Below are positions 1-8,987 of a stretch of 25,595 nt of DNA, in pieces. The DNA comes from a virus. The stretch is from IMG/VR virus record IMGVR_UViG_3300028416_000076, positions 1 through 25,595 of that record. One strand, 5' to 3'. The notes under the pieces were generated by a model. It did no database searches, had not been told where the DNA came from, and was given only the letters and a program-made list of their open reading frames with translations. Numbering within the stretch: position 1 is the stretch's first letter; each line of letters opens with the position of its first letter. The translations under genes and the position numbers were made by a program.

Positions 1-1
1 T

Positions 2-1110
2 TGGGGCGATGGAGACACTACTACAGCTACTACAGATTCAACACCAACACATACATACGCAACAAACACAGGATCACCTTTTGATGTTACAGTAACAGCA
101 TTTAACAATTCAGGTTCGGGTACAGGTTCAACAGCAAGTAAAACTAGAGAAGATTATATCACAATTTACACAGCAGACCCTGTAGTAAGTTTTGCTATAT
201 ATTCTGCTTCAAGTGGCGGATCACCAATAAACTATTGGGACGATGGTGCTACAGTTTATCTAGACAATAATACAACAAACATCGGTGGAGCAACTGTACA
301 ATATACAATTGATTGGGGCGATGGCTCTAGTGATGATGTTATAACTGATGATACAGCAGACGGTGGATCACAAGGTGGCAGACTAGCACATACATTTACA
401 GCATCAACAGAACAAGAACAACAAAGAACAGTTACAGTTACACTAGACAGTCACTCAACAGCATTGCCAAGTGCAGTTCCAACTAACAGTACAGACGCAG
501 TAGAAATATATGATACACATACACCAACTGTGTCGTTAGATGATAACTCAGGGGTTAACGAAGAAGGAACTTCAGGACACGTTGTTACGTTTACAAATAA
601 TACAGAAAGTACAATTGGTAGTTATTCAACATACGGAATACAATATCAATATCAATGGGGAGATGGAACATCTTCAACAACAGTAAACACAGGTAGTGGA
701 AGTAGTGGAGATACTGGCGGAACAATTAATCATACATTTGGATTAAGTTCAAGTGACCAAGCAAATGGAACAGCAAGAGATTATACAGGTAATATCAGAG
801 TTATCTCAAATCACACAAGTTCACCTTTTGTAAGTTCAGACTTTACAGTTCATGTTGAACCAGATGTTAGAGCAAACATATCAGGAACAGCAGTTACAAC
901 ATCAGACAGAAGCGGTGACAACATTTATGATTTATATGACGGAGTAGATTACAACAGTGTTAACCGTGCTATAGCAAGAGTAACAAATACTTCACAGAAT
1001 GCAGATAGCTATACATATGATTGGGCAGATACTAGTTCAAACGATTCAGTTACTGAAGATGGAAGTTCAGCAGGATCAATAGGTGCTACTCTAGATCATG
1101 ACTTTAGTGG
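2..1110 (+). repeat. four PKD-type protein repeats
   Basis: The repeats begin at W-G-D-G codons near 2, 314 and 656 and at W-A-D near 1022, and they close with H-T-Y, H-T-F, H-T-F and H-D-F. Spacing is about 310-370 bases. The fourth copy has lost the glycine of WGDG. The DNA is diverged between copies, so these are old duplications. Confidence 0.7.
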
Positions 1111-2836
1111 AGAATCAATAGGTAATTATAACCTAACATTTACGGCCGCAGGTACACCAGACATTACAGCACAAACAGATGTTGACACAGGAATAACATT
1201 CCAACTAAACGCAGTACCAAGTGCTCCTACTAGCTTATCAGGATTTAGTTTAAGTCTAGCAGATAGTTATCAAGGTACCAGTCCTCGACTGACAGCAGGC
1301 TTTACAGATAATTCAGATGCTAACGAATTATCAGCAGGTGACAGTTTAACGTCATCTACAGTAAGAAGATATACATCAGGTACTATTGACACTAATGTAG
1401 TTAATAATGCGTACAACGGGCTTACAGGCACGTTAACAGCAAAAGTAAATGGTATTGATAAAGGTAATAAAACATTTACAACCGCAACAGGTGAGAACGG
1501 AACATTTACAAGTCTGGTAGTATCAGGACAGCTTGATGCTAATGACAGTATATCAAGTTCAACTTATCCAACAGGATTCTTCCAAACATTTGATGCTAAA
1601 ATTACACAAGCATTATCAAGTTATACAGTAGGTGCCAATGACGAAAGATTGGAACATTCAACTACAGGTAATACAAACTATGTTAATGTAGTTTATGATG
1701 ACGTTACAGCAACACCAACAATTACATCATCAGGAACATTAGTAGAAGGTACTGGTGGTACTAAACGTTATATCTCAGGTATACCATATTACAATTCAGG
1801 ATCACCAACAATTACATTACAAGGTGTAACAGTAAGTGACCTAACAGGACAAGCATATACAGATCAATCAAACATTGTAGAAGTTGACAACGGAACTAAC
1901 CAGGAATCAACATCATCATCAGGTACTACTAATAAAGACTTTAGCTATGCTAATATTGATGGTGCGTCAACGATGTTAACAAGCGGTATCCCAAATGTAG
2001 ATGTAGGCGTAGCTAGCGATTATACATTAGGTGATTTATCAGTTAACATTACTTCAAGTTCAGTGAGAACAATTGATAGAGTTAAAGTCAGAGCAAGAAA
2101 CTGTAATGGTGTAGGTAGTTATGTAGAAAATACAACAAACATACAGGTACACAAATCAGCACAGTCAGGAATATCAGAAATATTAATACCAGTAAGTGAT
2201 AGTTTAGGTGCTGGCTTTGATGATGACGGCGTAAGAATATTTGACTTTAGTGGAGATACTACAGACACACCAAGTTACACAGGGTCAACAAACTTTTACA
2301 CAAGCTCGCCATATACTGAAGCAAGTGATCCAGGTGTTGAAGGAACAAAAGAAGCAACTATACGTTTAGGTGTATTGGAACATAATGTTGTTGATTACTC
2401 AACAGGATACTTACCAGTAGGCCCAGACAGAAGCGGAGACACAGGAACACAATACTTTACGTTTGCATTCAGAAGAACAACAATGGCTAACTTTGATTTA
2501 AACATTACATCATCAGGGGTAGCAGGTGTTTGGATAGCGGCTCCAGGAACTGGAATTGATTCAGCTTCAGGATTAAATGGCTGGGTACGTGCAGATACTA
2601 CATATGGTGGTTCAGGTGTACCTGGATCAAACACAGGTGCTGGGGGTAACGGCTCAGATGGCTGTGCGTTTACTTCAGGCGATAGAATAGCAACAGGAAC
2701 AAGTTTATCAGGTGGTTATACAATGACACTGGGTAGTGAGAACGGAACAAATGCTACAGGCAATGTTGTACTAGTCCGTATAGCACTAACATCAGGGCAA
2801 AGTGTAACAGCATTATCAGTGGGGGTAGCTAGCTAA
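2..2836 (+). CDS. PKD-repeat tail adhesin/structural protein (5' end outside window)
   Basis: The frame is open from base 2 with no stop, so the protein (944 codons visible) begins upstream. The ATG at 464 is internal, because the residues before it continue the same repeat pattern. Four PKD-like immunoglobulin-fold repeats are visible: W-G-D-G (or W-A-D) at fragment residues 1, 105, 219 and 341, each followed 20-40 residues later by H-T-F/H-T-Y (H-D-F in the last). The rest is Ser/Thr/Gly/Asp-rich beta-type sequence, ending in a Gly-rich stretch near 2600-2680. Such proteins are usually extracellular adhesins or tail-fibre parts; host binding is inferred from the fold and from the fibre genes that follow. 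The stop TAA overlaps the next ATG by one base (TAATG), suggesting translational coupling. The full length and N-terminus are unknown. Confidence 0.8.
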   Translation, partial: WGDGDTTTATTDSTPTHTYATNTGSPFDVTVTAFNNSGSGTGSTASKTREDYITIYTADPVVSFAIYSASSGGSPINYWDDGATVYLDNNTTNIGGATVQYTIDWGDGSSDDVITDDTADGGSQGGRLAHTFTASTEQEQQRTVTVTLDSHSTALPSAVPTNSTDAVEIYDTHTPTVSLDDNSGVNEEGTSGHVVTFTNNTESTIGSYSTYGIQYQYQWGDGTSSTTVNTGSGSSGDTGGTINHTFGLSSSDQANGTARDYTGNIRVISNHTSSPFVSSDFTVHVEPDVRANISGTAVTTSDRSGDNIYDLYDGVDYNSVNRAIARVTNTSQNADSYTYDWADTSSNDSVTEDGSSAGSIGATLDHDFSGESIGNYNLTFTAAGTPDITAQTDVDTGITFQLNAVPSAPTSLSGFSLSLADSYQGTSPRLTAGFTDNSDANELSAGDSLTSSTVRRYTSGTIDTNVVNNAYNGLTGTLTAKVNGIDKGNKTFTTATGENGTFTSLVVSGQLDANDSISSSTYPTGFFQTFDAKITQALSSYTVGANDERLEHSTTGNTNYVNVVYDDVTATPTITSSGTLVEGTGGTKRYISGIPYYNSGSPTITLQGVTVSDLTGQAYTDQSNIVEVDNGTNQESTSSSGTTNKDFSYANIDGASTMLTSGIPNVDVGVASDYTLGDLSVNITSSSVRTIDRVKVRARNCNGVGSYVENTTNIQVHKSAQSGISEILIPVSDSLGAGFDDDGVRIFDFSGDTTDTPSYTGSTNFYTSSPYTEASDPGVEGTKEATIRLGVLEHNVVDYSTGYLPVGPDRSGDTGTQYFTFAFRRTTMANFDLNITSSGVAGVWIAAPGTGIDSASGLNGWVRADTTYGGSGVPGSNTGAGGNGSDGCAFTSGDRIATGTSLSGGYTMTLGSENGTNATGNVVLVRIALTSGQSVTALSVGVAS

Positions 2837-4083
2837 TGGCAATTCAAGATACCCAGAAAATTGATTACCTTTGGAAGAAGCTAGGTTACGGTGCTACTAA
2901 AACTGATACTAACGCTAGCAAAAAAGCACCTAACGAAGCTATAGCATCACCACTGATACTGCGTGGCGATAAAGTATGGCAACAAGCAGGTGATATTCCA
3001 TCAGTTATGCCAAGCTCGTCATCAGGAGTAGTCACAGTATATCCTACATCAGCACCAGACGAAACAACACTTGACGGTACAGCTACAGCGAATAGATCTT
3101 GGAAAACAGGACTAACAGATTGGATACCACCAGAGCTAGGATCCACATATCAAGCAAAAGTGTACATACATACTTCAGGTGATGCCGCAGGTGCAACAGG
3201 TGGAGATCAAGTGTTTGCTACAGGTTCGGGCAATGATGACGAATGGTTCTTTGATTACCAATCAGGTGTCTTACATTTTATTGGTGATAACTTACCTGAT
3301 GGTATTAGCTTTACAGGTAAGTCAGTTTACATATCAGGTGCTAGGTATACTGGTACATTTGGTGTTGGAGCAGTTGCTGGTGAAGACGCCACTATAGGTA
3401 ATTTAACTGTTTCAGATACCACAGTAACATCTACAACACCAGGAGATGATATAACATTAGATGCTGAAACAGGAACACTTATAATAGCTGGAACAGATGG
3501 ATTTATAATACCAGTAGGAACAACGGGCGAAAGACCCGGTTCACCTACTACTGGACAACTACGCCTTAACTCATCCACTGGCGATTTAGAATTTTATGAC
3601 GGTGCAAATTGGGAAGGTGCCAATGATAACTCGTCAGCAATCACTAGTGAAAAGTTTGACGGAGATAGTACAACAACTGCATTTACTCTCTCAAACTCTG
3701 CAACAACTGAAACAGTTTTTGTAAGTTTAAATGGTGTAATACAATTACCTACAACAGCTTACACAGTGTCAGGAACAACACTTACTTTTACAGAAGCTCC
3801 TGGATCTAATGATAAAATTGAAGTTAGACAAGTAGCACAATCACAAACAGTGTCGGCATTAACTAACAGTGGGGGCACTGCATACGTTGAAACAAACAGT
3901 GATGCAACAGTTGATATTGTAGGAACAGAAGTAAATTTAACAGGCATTATTAAACAACCACAGGCAACTAAGGCCGCAGACGCCACAGGAACAACAGGGC
4001 AAATTGCTTGGGATTCAGATTATATTTACATTTGTACTGCTACAAATACTTGGAAAAGAGTTGCATTAACTGGCGGATATTAA
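2836..4083 (+). CDS. tail-fibre-like structural protein, 415 aa
   Basis: It starts on the ATG that overlaps the previous stop. It has no signal peptide or membrane segment. Residues about 125-165 contain an aromatic-rich stretch (WFFDYQSGVLHFIG). Residues about 228-262 carry a module common in phage fibres: GTTGERPGSPTTGQLRLN followed by YDGANW. Residues about 270-340 carry a second module (DGDSTTTAFTLS, then SLNGVIQLPTTAY and IEVRQV) that is nearly repeated in the giant fibre at 4328-8863. The C-terminus (GQIAWDSDYIYIC, then TWKRV) is a typical marine-phage fibre ending. It is probably a tail-appendage or baseplate-periphery subunit made with its upstream neighbour. The exact position in the virion cannot be read from sequence. 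It ends with tandem stops TAATAA. Confidence 0.7.
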   Translation: MAIQDTQKIDYLWKKLGYGATKTDTNASKKAPNEAIASPLILRGDKVWQQAGDIPSVMPSSSSGVVTVYPTSAPDETTLDGTATANRSWKTGLTDWIPPELGSTYQAKVYIHTSGDAAGATGGDQVFATGSGNDDEWFFDYQSGVLHFIGDNLPDGISFTGKSVYISGARYTGTFGVGAVAGEDATIGNLTVSDTTVTSTTPGDDITLDAETGTLIIAGTDGFIIPVGTTGERPGSPTTGQLRLNSSTGDLEFYDGANWEGANDNSSAITSEKFDGDSTTTAFTLSNSATTETVFVSLNGVIQLPTTAYTVSGTTLTFTEAPGSNDKIEVRQVAQSQTVSALTNSGGTAYVETNSDATVDIVGTEVNLTGIIKQPQATKAADATGTTGQIAWDSDYIYICTATNTWKRVALTGGY

Positions 4084-4194
4084 TAAGTTATAATATACCT
4101 ACATTATAACTCCAATCTGTATTACAGACGCCATAAACACTGATTCCTAAAAAATTCCTAGAAAAATACCAAGATAACAAATTTAATCATTTGC

Positions 4195-4202
4195 GGTAAA
4201 TA
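4195..4202 (+). promoter_or_regulatory. weak T4-type late promoter (GGTAAATA)
   Basis: The box differs at one base from the GATAAATA box seen before five other late genes in this window, and like several of those it is followed by C. It lies 125 bases before the ATG at 4328, giving a long structured leader. It is the weakest member of the set. Confidence 0.45.
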
Positions 4203-4212
4203 CATGCAAAGA

Positions 4213-4302
4213 AAGAGTATTCGCTCTTCTTTTACTTCGAAGTAGAAGATGTATGTCTTCTGAAAACGGAGCACATACACAACATGAGCCCAAAAAGCTC
4301 AT
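4213..4302 (+). promoter_or_regulatory. multi-hairpin 5' leader of the giant fibre gene
   Basis: Four inverted repeats occur in 90 bases. The first has stem AAGAG/CTCTT (4213-4217 with 4224-4228), followed by CTTTT. The second is a perfect 12-base palindrome TACTTCGAAGTA (4233-4244). The third is AGAAGA/TCTTCT (4244-4249 with 4256-4261). The fourth is ATGAGC/GCTCAT (4284-4289 with 4297-4302). TCTTC at 4225-4229 could pair with GAAGA at 4245-4249 instead, so hairpins 1 and 3 compete with an extended hairpin 2. The first may be a weak terminator. A regulatory role is inferred. Confidence 0.5.
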
Positions 4303-4327
4303 AACACATTTTATAGGAATATACAAA

Positions 4328-7300
4328 ATGGCAGTTACAAGAATACACACTAACCAAATGGCAGATAGTATTGTTACTAACGACAAAATTGTAGACGCAA
4401 CGATTCAGGGCGGTAAGCTAGCAACAAACTTTACTTACGGTTCGAACTTAACAGTGTCTGGTAATTTAACAGTTAATGGTACAACTACTACTGTTGATAC
4501 GGTTAATACAACAATTGATGATCCAATTTTATTATTGGGTGCCAACCAAACTGGTTCAGGCGCAGTTGATTTAGGTGTTTTAGGTGAACGTGGCGATGAC
4601 ACTAACGTGTTTATCGGTTATGACGAGTCAGACGACGAGTTTGTTGCGGCACTTACATCATCAGCAGATTCATCAACAACAGTTACAATTACTGACTATG
4701 CAAACATGCACGTTGGTGGCATAGAAGCTGACGACAATGCAACAATTGGCGGAACAGCAACAGTAACAGGTAATATTACAGGTGGTAACTTACTAACAGG
4801 TGGTGATGTTGAAGCAGTAAACGTTGACGCTTCAGGAACAGCTACAGTAGGTACACTAACAGACGGTACAGCTACATTAACAAGTGGAGCACTTTCAGGT
4901 GCAACAACTATTGCGGCAAGTTCAACAATTACAGCAACAGGTAATATCCAAGGTGGCAACATAATCACCACAGGAAAAGTTGATGCAGATATAGTTACCG
5001 CTGATGATTACGTAGACTCTGACAATGGTTATACTGTAGCCGGAGTTCAAGTTATTAACAGTAGTAGGAACCTTCTTAACGCCGGCACTGGATCATTTAC
5101 TGGCCAAGTTGAAGCTGGTTCATTTACAACAGCTGGTGCATTAAACGCAGACGGTGCAACTACTTTAGGTGACTTAACAATTGATGCTTCGAGTACAGTT
5201 GACATGGGTGCTAATAAAGTAACAAATTTAGCTACTCCAACTGCAACAGGTGATGCAACAACTAAAGGTTATGTTGATGGTTTACTATCTTCAGGTTTCA
5301 CAGTTAGTGATTCAGAAGATACACCAAACACTTCAACAATATCACAAGGCGATACTTTAACATTCGCTGGTGTTGATAACGAAACAACAATGATTGTTGG
5401 TACAGATTCATTAACAGTAGGTCTAGTAGATAGTCCAACAGTTACAGGTACAATAACAGCAGGTACACTAACAGATGGTACAGCAACAATTACATCTGGT
5501 GCTATTGCTTCAGTTACAACAATTGGTGCTTCAGGTCAAATTACTGGTGGTACACTAACTGATGGTACAGCTTCATTGAACTCAGGTGCATTAACAGGCG
5601 TTACAAATGCAACTGCTTCAGGTACAGTAACAGGTGGTACACTAACTGATGGCGCATTTAGCGTTACTTCAGGTGCAGTTACAGGTGCAACAACTATTGC
5701 GGCAAGTTCAACTATCACAGCAACAGGTAATATTACTGGTGGTAACGTACTTACATCAGCATTAGTTCAAGGTGCTACAGTTACAGCTACAGGTGCAGTT
5801 AACGGTGCTACAGTTACAGCTACAGGTGCAGTTACAGGTGGTTCACTTACTACAGCTGGTACACTTAACGCTGACGGCGCAACTACTTTAGGTGACCTAA
5901 CAATTGATGGTACAAGTACTATTGATATGGGTGCTAACAGAGTTACTAATGTTGCTACTCCAACAGCATCAGGTGATGCAACAACTAAAGGTTATGTTGA
6001 TGGTTTACTATCATCTGGTTTTACAATAACAGATGGTTCAACTACACAAACAATCGCTCAAGGCGATACTTTAACATTTGCGGGTACAGCTAATGAAGTT
6101 AATGTTGCAGTTTCAGCAACAGATACATTAACAATTGGTTTACCAGATGACGTTGTTATTGGAAATGATTTAACAGTTACAGGTGACTTGGTTGTTCAAG
6201 GTACTACAACAACAGTTAACTCAACTACAACACAACTTGTTGATCCAATTCTACAATTAGGTAGAGGAGCAGACAATGCGGCACTTACATCAAACGATGG
6301 TAAAGACCGTGGTATTTCAATGTACTACTACAACACTGAAGAAAGAGTTGCTTACATGGGTTGGGATGATCCAACAGATGAATTTAGATTCATACCAGAC
6401 GCAACTATTACAACAGAAGCAGTTACCGGTGCATTAGGTACAGCTAACGTAGGTAAAGTACGTGTTGACAATATTGACATTGACGCAAACTTAATTACTG
6501 CTACTTCTGGAGATTTAGATCTTTCAGCGGCAGGTACAGGTAAAGTTACACTACCAACAGGCAACGAACTAGTTATTGATGACATGGCAGATACTGCTAT
6601 TTTATTCTCTAACAGTGGTGAAGTTACTGATAATGCAACTGACTTATCGTTTGACGGTACAGACTTAGATGCTAAAAACATTACTACTCCAGGTTACGTG
6701 ACTGCTACAGGTACAGTAACAGGTTCTACATTAACTGACGGTACAGCAACAATTACATCTGGTGCTATTGCTTCAGTTACAACAATTGGTGCTTCAGGTG
6801 CAGTTACAGCTGGTTCATTTACAACAGCTGGTGCGTTGAATGCAGACGGTGCTACAACATTAGGTGATCTAACAATTGACGGTTCAAGTACTGTTGATAT
6901 GGGTGCTAATAGAGTAACAAACGTAGCTACTCCAACAGCAACTACAGATGCAACTACAAAATCATATGTTGATACAGCAGTTACTAACGCAAGTACGTTT
7001 ACAATTACAGACGGTGTTACATCAGATACAGTTACAATTGGTACTGATACATTAACATTTGCTGATACTGCAAACGAAACAACAGTTACAGTTTCTGATA
7101 ACACAGTTACAGTAGCATTACCAGATGACGTAACAATTGGCGATGCACTAACAGTTACAGGTGCGGCAACAGTTGGTACTACTCTTGGTGTAACAGGTGC
7201 TACAACAGTAGCGGCAATTACAGCAAGTGGTCTAGCAAGTTTAGACGGTGGTATTGATGTTGACGGTGCATTTACTGTTGCAGATACAACAGGTAATATT

Positions 7301-8863
7301 GCTACAACAGGTAAATTAGATGTTACTGGTGCGGCTACAGTTGGTTCTTTAACTGACGGTACAGCAACAATTTCATCAGGTGCTGTTTCAGGTGTTACTA
7401 CACTTGCAATGACATCAGCACTAACAGGTGCTACTAACATTACTGGTTCAGGTACAATTACTGGTGGTACATTAACAGATGGTACAGCAAGTATTAATTC
7501 TGGTGCAGTTACAGGTGTTACTACACTTGCTACATCAGGTGAAGCTACACTGGCATCAGCTACAGTATCAGACTTAACAGCAGGTAGAGTTGTATACGCA
7601 GGCACTGACGGTGCTTTAGTAGACGAAGCGGCATTTGCATATAACGCAAGTACTGACACACTATCAGCAGTTAACGTTACATCAACAGGTACTAACACAG
7701 TTGGTACACTAACTGATGGTACAGCTACATTAACAGGCGGTGCTTTAACAGGCGTAACTACAGCTACAGTTGATAACATTACTATTAACGGTGATGATAT
7801 TACTACAAGTGGTGCGGCTCTAACACTTAACGATGCTGGCGGCGACATGGACTTACGTGTTGAATCTGCTAACAACGAAAATATGTTAGTAGTTGACGCT
7901 GGTCTTGATCAAGTTATGATTGGTACAGCTACATCAACAACAGGTGCAACATTGAAAGTTAGTGCAACTGACTCAATGATGGTACCAGTTGGTACAACAG
8001 CTCAACGTCCAGTTACAGGTGTTGCAGGTATGATGCGTTATAACTCAACAACTGATCAGTACGAAGCTTATGATGTTTCAGAATCACAGTTTAAAGGCTT
8101 AGGTGTTCCAGCGTTTACTGTTATTGCTTCTGAAAACTTTGATGGTGATGATACAACAACAGCGTTTACATTAAGCGATAGTCAAACTACTGCTTCATGT
8201 ATTGTAAGTATTAACGGTGTGGTTCAATTACCAACAACAGCTTACTCAGTGTCAGGTACTACATTGACATTTACAGAAGCTCCAGCAACTAGTGATAAGA
8301 TTGAAGTACGTAAAATTACTACTACAACTACTATTACTGGTTTATCCAACGGTGATTCAAGTATCACTATGGAAACTGGTGCATCATCAGTAGATATTAA
8401 AGGTGATGTTATTCCTGAAACTGACGCAACTTACGACTTAGGTAGTTCATCAAAAGGTTGGGCAACAATCTATGGTGAAGCTACATCAGCACAATACGCT
8501 GACTTGGCAGAGAAATATGAAGCTGACGCTGAATATGCTCCAGGTACAGTTGTAATGTTTGGTGGTGACAAGGAAGTTGCTGAATGTGCAGACGATCATT
8601 CAACTAAAGTAGCAGGCGTTGTTTCAACAGCACCAGCTTACAGAATGAATGATGGTTTAGAAGCAGAACATACAGCTATGGTAGCATTACAAGGTCGTGT
8701 ACCATGTAAAGTTACTGGTCCTGTTGCTAAAGGCGACATGATGGTATCAGCAGGTAATGGTATGGCTAGAGCAGAAGCTAACCCAACATACGGTGCAGTA
8801 ATTGGTAAAGCACTTGAAAATTGGGAAGGTGGAGAAGGCGTTATTGAAGTAGTAGTTAAATAA
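4328..8863 (+). CDS. giant repeat-containing tail fibre protein, 1511 aa
   Basis: The ATG at 4328 is chosen because it has AGGA about 9 bases upstream and opens a typical fibre N-terminus (MAVTRIHTNQMADSIVTNDK). An in-frame ATG at 4253 lies inside a leader hairpin. The N-terminal domain contains GTTTTVDTVNTTIDDPILLLG; a diverged copy (GTTTTVNSTTTQLVDPILQL) recurs mid-protein near 6200. The body is a low-complexity beta repeat, with eight copies of G-T-L-T-D-G-T-A-T-(I/L)-T-S-G-A plus three long blocks ending VTN(V/L)ATPTA. The C-terminus joins a DGDDTTTAFTLS module to a terminal domain (SAQYADLAEKY, then VAGVVSTAPAYRMN and GRVPCKV) shared with the 209-aa protein at 11901. That domain may be related to intramolecular-chaperone/autoproteolytic fibre ends, but I see no catalytic residues I can assign. 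It is probably a long host-recognition fibre, terminated by the hairpin at 8896. Confidence 0.8.
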   Translation: MAVTRIHTNQMADSIVTNDKIVDATIQGGKLATNFTYGSNLTVSGNLTVNGTTTTVDTVNTTIDDPILLLGANQTGSGAVDLGVLGERGDDTNVFIGYDESDDEFVAALTSSADSSTTVTITDYANMHVGGIEADDNATIGGTATVTGNITGGNLLTGGDVEAVNVDASGTATVGTLTDGTATLTSGALSGATTIAASSTITATGNIQGGNIITTGKVDADIVTADDYVDSDNGYTVAGVQVINSSRNLLNAGTGSFTGQVEAGSFTTAGALNADGATTLGDLTIDASSTVDMGANKVTNLATPTATGDATTKGYVDGLLSSGFTVSDSEDTPNTSTISQGDTLTFAGVDNETTMIVGTDSLTVGLVDSPTVTGTITAGTLTDGTATITSGAIASVTTIGASGQITGGTLTDGTASLNSGALTGVTNATASGTVTGGTLTDGAFSVTSGAVTGATTIAASSTITATGNITGGNVLTSALVQGATVTATGAVNGATVTATGAVTGGSLTTAGTLNADGATTLGDLTIDGTSTIDMGANRVTNVATPTASGDATTKGYVDGLLSSGFTITDGSTTQTIAQGDTLTFAGTANEVNVAVSATDTLTIGLPDDVVIGNDLTVTGDLVVQGTTTTVNSTTTQLVDPILQLGRGADNAALTSNDGKDRGISMYYYNTEERVAYMGWDDPTDEFRFIPDATITTEAVTGALGTANVGKVRVDNIDIDANLITATSGDLDLSAAGTGKVTLPTGNELVIDDMADTAILFSNSGEVTDNATDLSFDGTDLDAKNITTPGYVTATGTVTGSTLTDGTATITSGAIASVTTIGASGAVTAGSFTTAGALNADGATTLGDLTIDGSSTVDMGANRVTNVATPTATTDATTKSYVDTAVTNASTFTITDGVTSDTVTIGTDTLTFADTANETTVTVSDNTVTVALPDDVTIGDALTVTGAATVGTTLGVTGATTVAAITASGLASLDGGIDVDGAFTVADTTGNIATTGKLDVTGAATVGSLTDGTATISSGAVSGVTTLAMTSALTGATNITGSGTITGGTLTDGTASINSGAVTGVTTLATSGEATLASATVSDLTAGRVVYAGTDGALVDEAAFAYNASTDTLSAVNVTSTGTNTVGTLTDGTATLTGGALTGVTTATVDNITINGDDITTSGAALTLNDAGGDMDLRVESANNENMLVVDAGLDQVMIGTATSTTGATLKVSATDSMMVPVGTTAQRPVTGVAGMMRYNSTTDQYEAYDVSESQFKGLGVPAFTVIASENFDGDDTTTAFTLSDSQTTASCIVSINGVVQLPTTAYSVSGTTLTFTEAPATSDKIEVRKITTTTTITGLSNGDSSITMETGASSVDIKGDVIPETDATYDLGSSSKGWATIYGEATSAQYADLAEKYEADAEYAPGTVVMFGGDKEVAECADDHSTKVAGVVSTAPAYRMNDGLEAEHTAMVALQGRVPCKVTGPVAKGDMMVSAGNGMARAEANPTYGAVIGKALENWEGGEGVIEVVVK
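5117..6973 (+). repeat. three copies of a 54-62-codon fibre block
   Basis: The blocks run 5117-5302, 5840-6025 and 6812-6973. Each reads GS(F/L)TTAG(A/T)LNADG, then ATTLGDLTID, DMGAN and VTN(V/L)ATPTA, ending in (G/S)YVD. The first two extend through GLLSSGFT. They are very similar in DNA as well as protein, which points to recent duplication or gene conversion. Confidence 0.85.
5477..6799 (+). repeat. perfect 60-base direct repeat pair
   Basis: Bases 5477-5536 and 6740-6799 are identical over 60 positions by direct reading, 1263 bases apart and in the same frame. They encode GTATITSGAIASVTTIGASG. Recombination between them would delete 421 codons in frame. Confidence 0.9.
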
Positions 8864-8895
8864 CAACTAGCTCACAAACCAAAGAAATATAGACT

Positions 8896-8920
8896 AAGCC
8901 CTGGCAACAGGGCTTTTTCT
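8896..8920 (+). terminator. rho-independent terminator after the giant fibre gene
   Basis: An eight-pair stem (AAGCCCTG 8896-8903 with CAGGGCTT 8908-8915) is capped by a GCAA tetraloop of the GNRA type and followed by a T-run. It lies 33 bases after the stop codon and before the next late promoter. Confidence 0.9.
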
Positions 8921-8951
8921 TGACCTTAAAATCTAATAACTTTTCAATAAT

Positions 8952-8959
8952 GATAAATA
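8952..8959 (+). promoter_or_regulatory. T4-type late promoter (GATAAATA)
   Basis: The box lies 28 bases before the ATG at 8988, just after a terminator. It matches the T4 late consensus TATAAATA at seven of eight positions. A Shine-Dalgarno GAGGA follows at 8973-8977. Confidence 0.75.
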
Positions 8960-8987
8960 ATATACAAATAAAGAGGACTTTTAAATC

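Larger units (their letters stand above)
4850..7770 (+). repeat. eight copies of the LTDGT repeat in the giant fibre
   Basis: Copies start at 4850, 5462, 5549, 5636, 6725, 7343, 7466 and 7703. Each is about 21 codons of the form G-(T/S)-L-T-D-G-(T/A)-x5-S/G-G-A-x3-(T/A)-T-x. Copies at 5462, 5549 and 5636 are in strict tandem every 87 bases; the others are separated by unrelated blocks. Two more copies lie in the next gene. Confidence 0.85.

Noticed and set aside
464-466. ATG at 464 as the start of the first protein
   Set aside because: The same frame is open back to base 2 and already contains PKD repeats, so the ATG is internal.
4089-4094. TATAAT just after the 415-aa gene as a sigma70 promoter
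   Set aside because: No -35 box lies at 16-18 bases; the nearest TTG-type hexamer is about 22 bases away. It is probably chance in A+T-rich sequence.
4253-4255. ATG at 4253 as the start of the giant fibre
   Set aside because: It lies in a hairpin loop with no good ribosome site, and the 25 extra residues do not look like a fibre start. The ATG at 4328 has AGGA and a family-like N-terminus.
5462-5720. A CRISPR-like array, because of 87-base periodic repeats
   Set aside because: The repeats are in frame, diverged at third positions and have no unrelated spacers. They are coding repeats of a fibre shaft.
6694-7875. A 393-codon open frame on the minus strand inside the giant fibre gene, and similar ones at 9488-9928, 4696-4971 and elsewhere
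   Set aside because: Their Val/Ala/Pro/Ser-only composition is the mirror of the Thr/Gly/Ala repeat on the plus strand, and there is no ribosome site or promoter.
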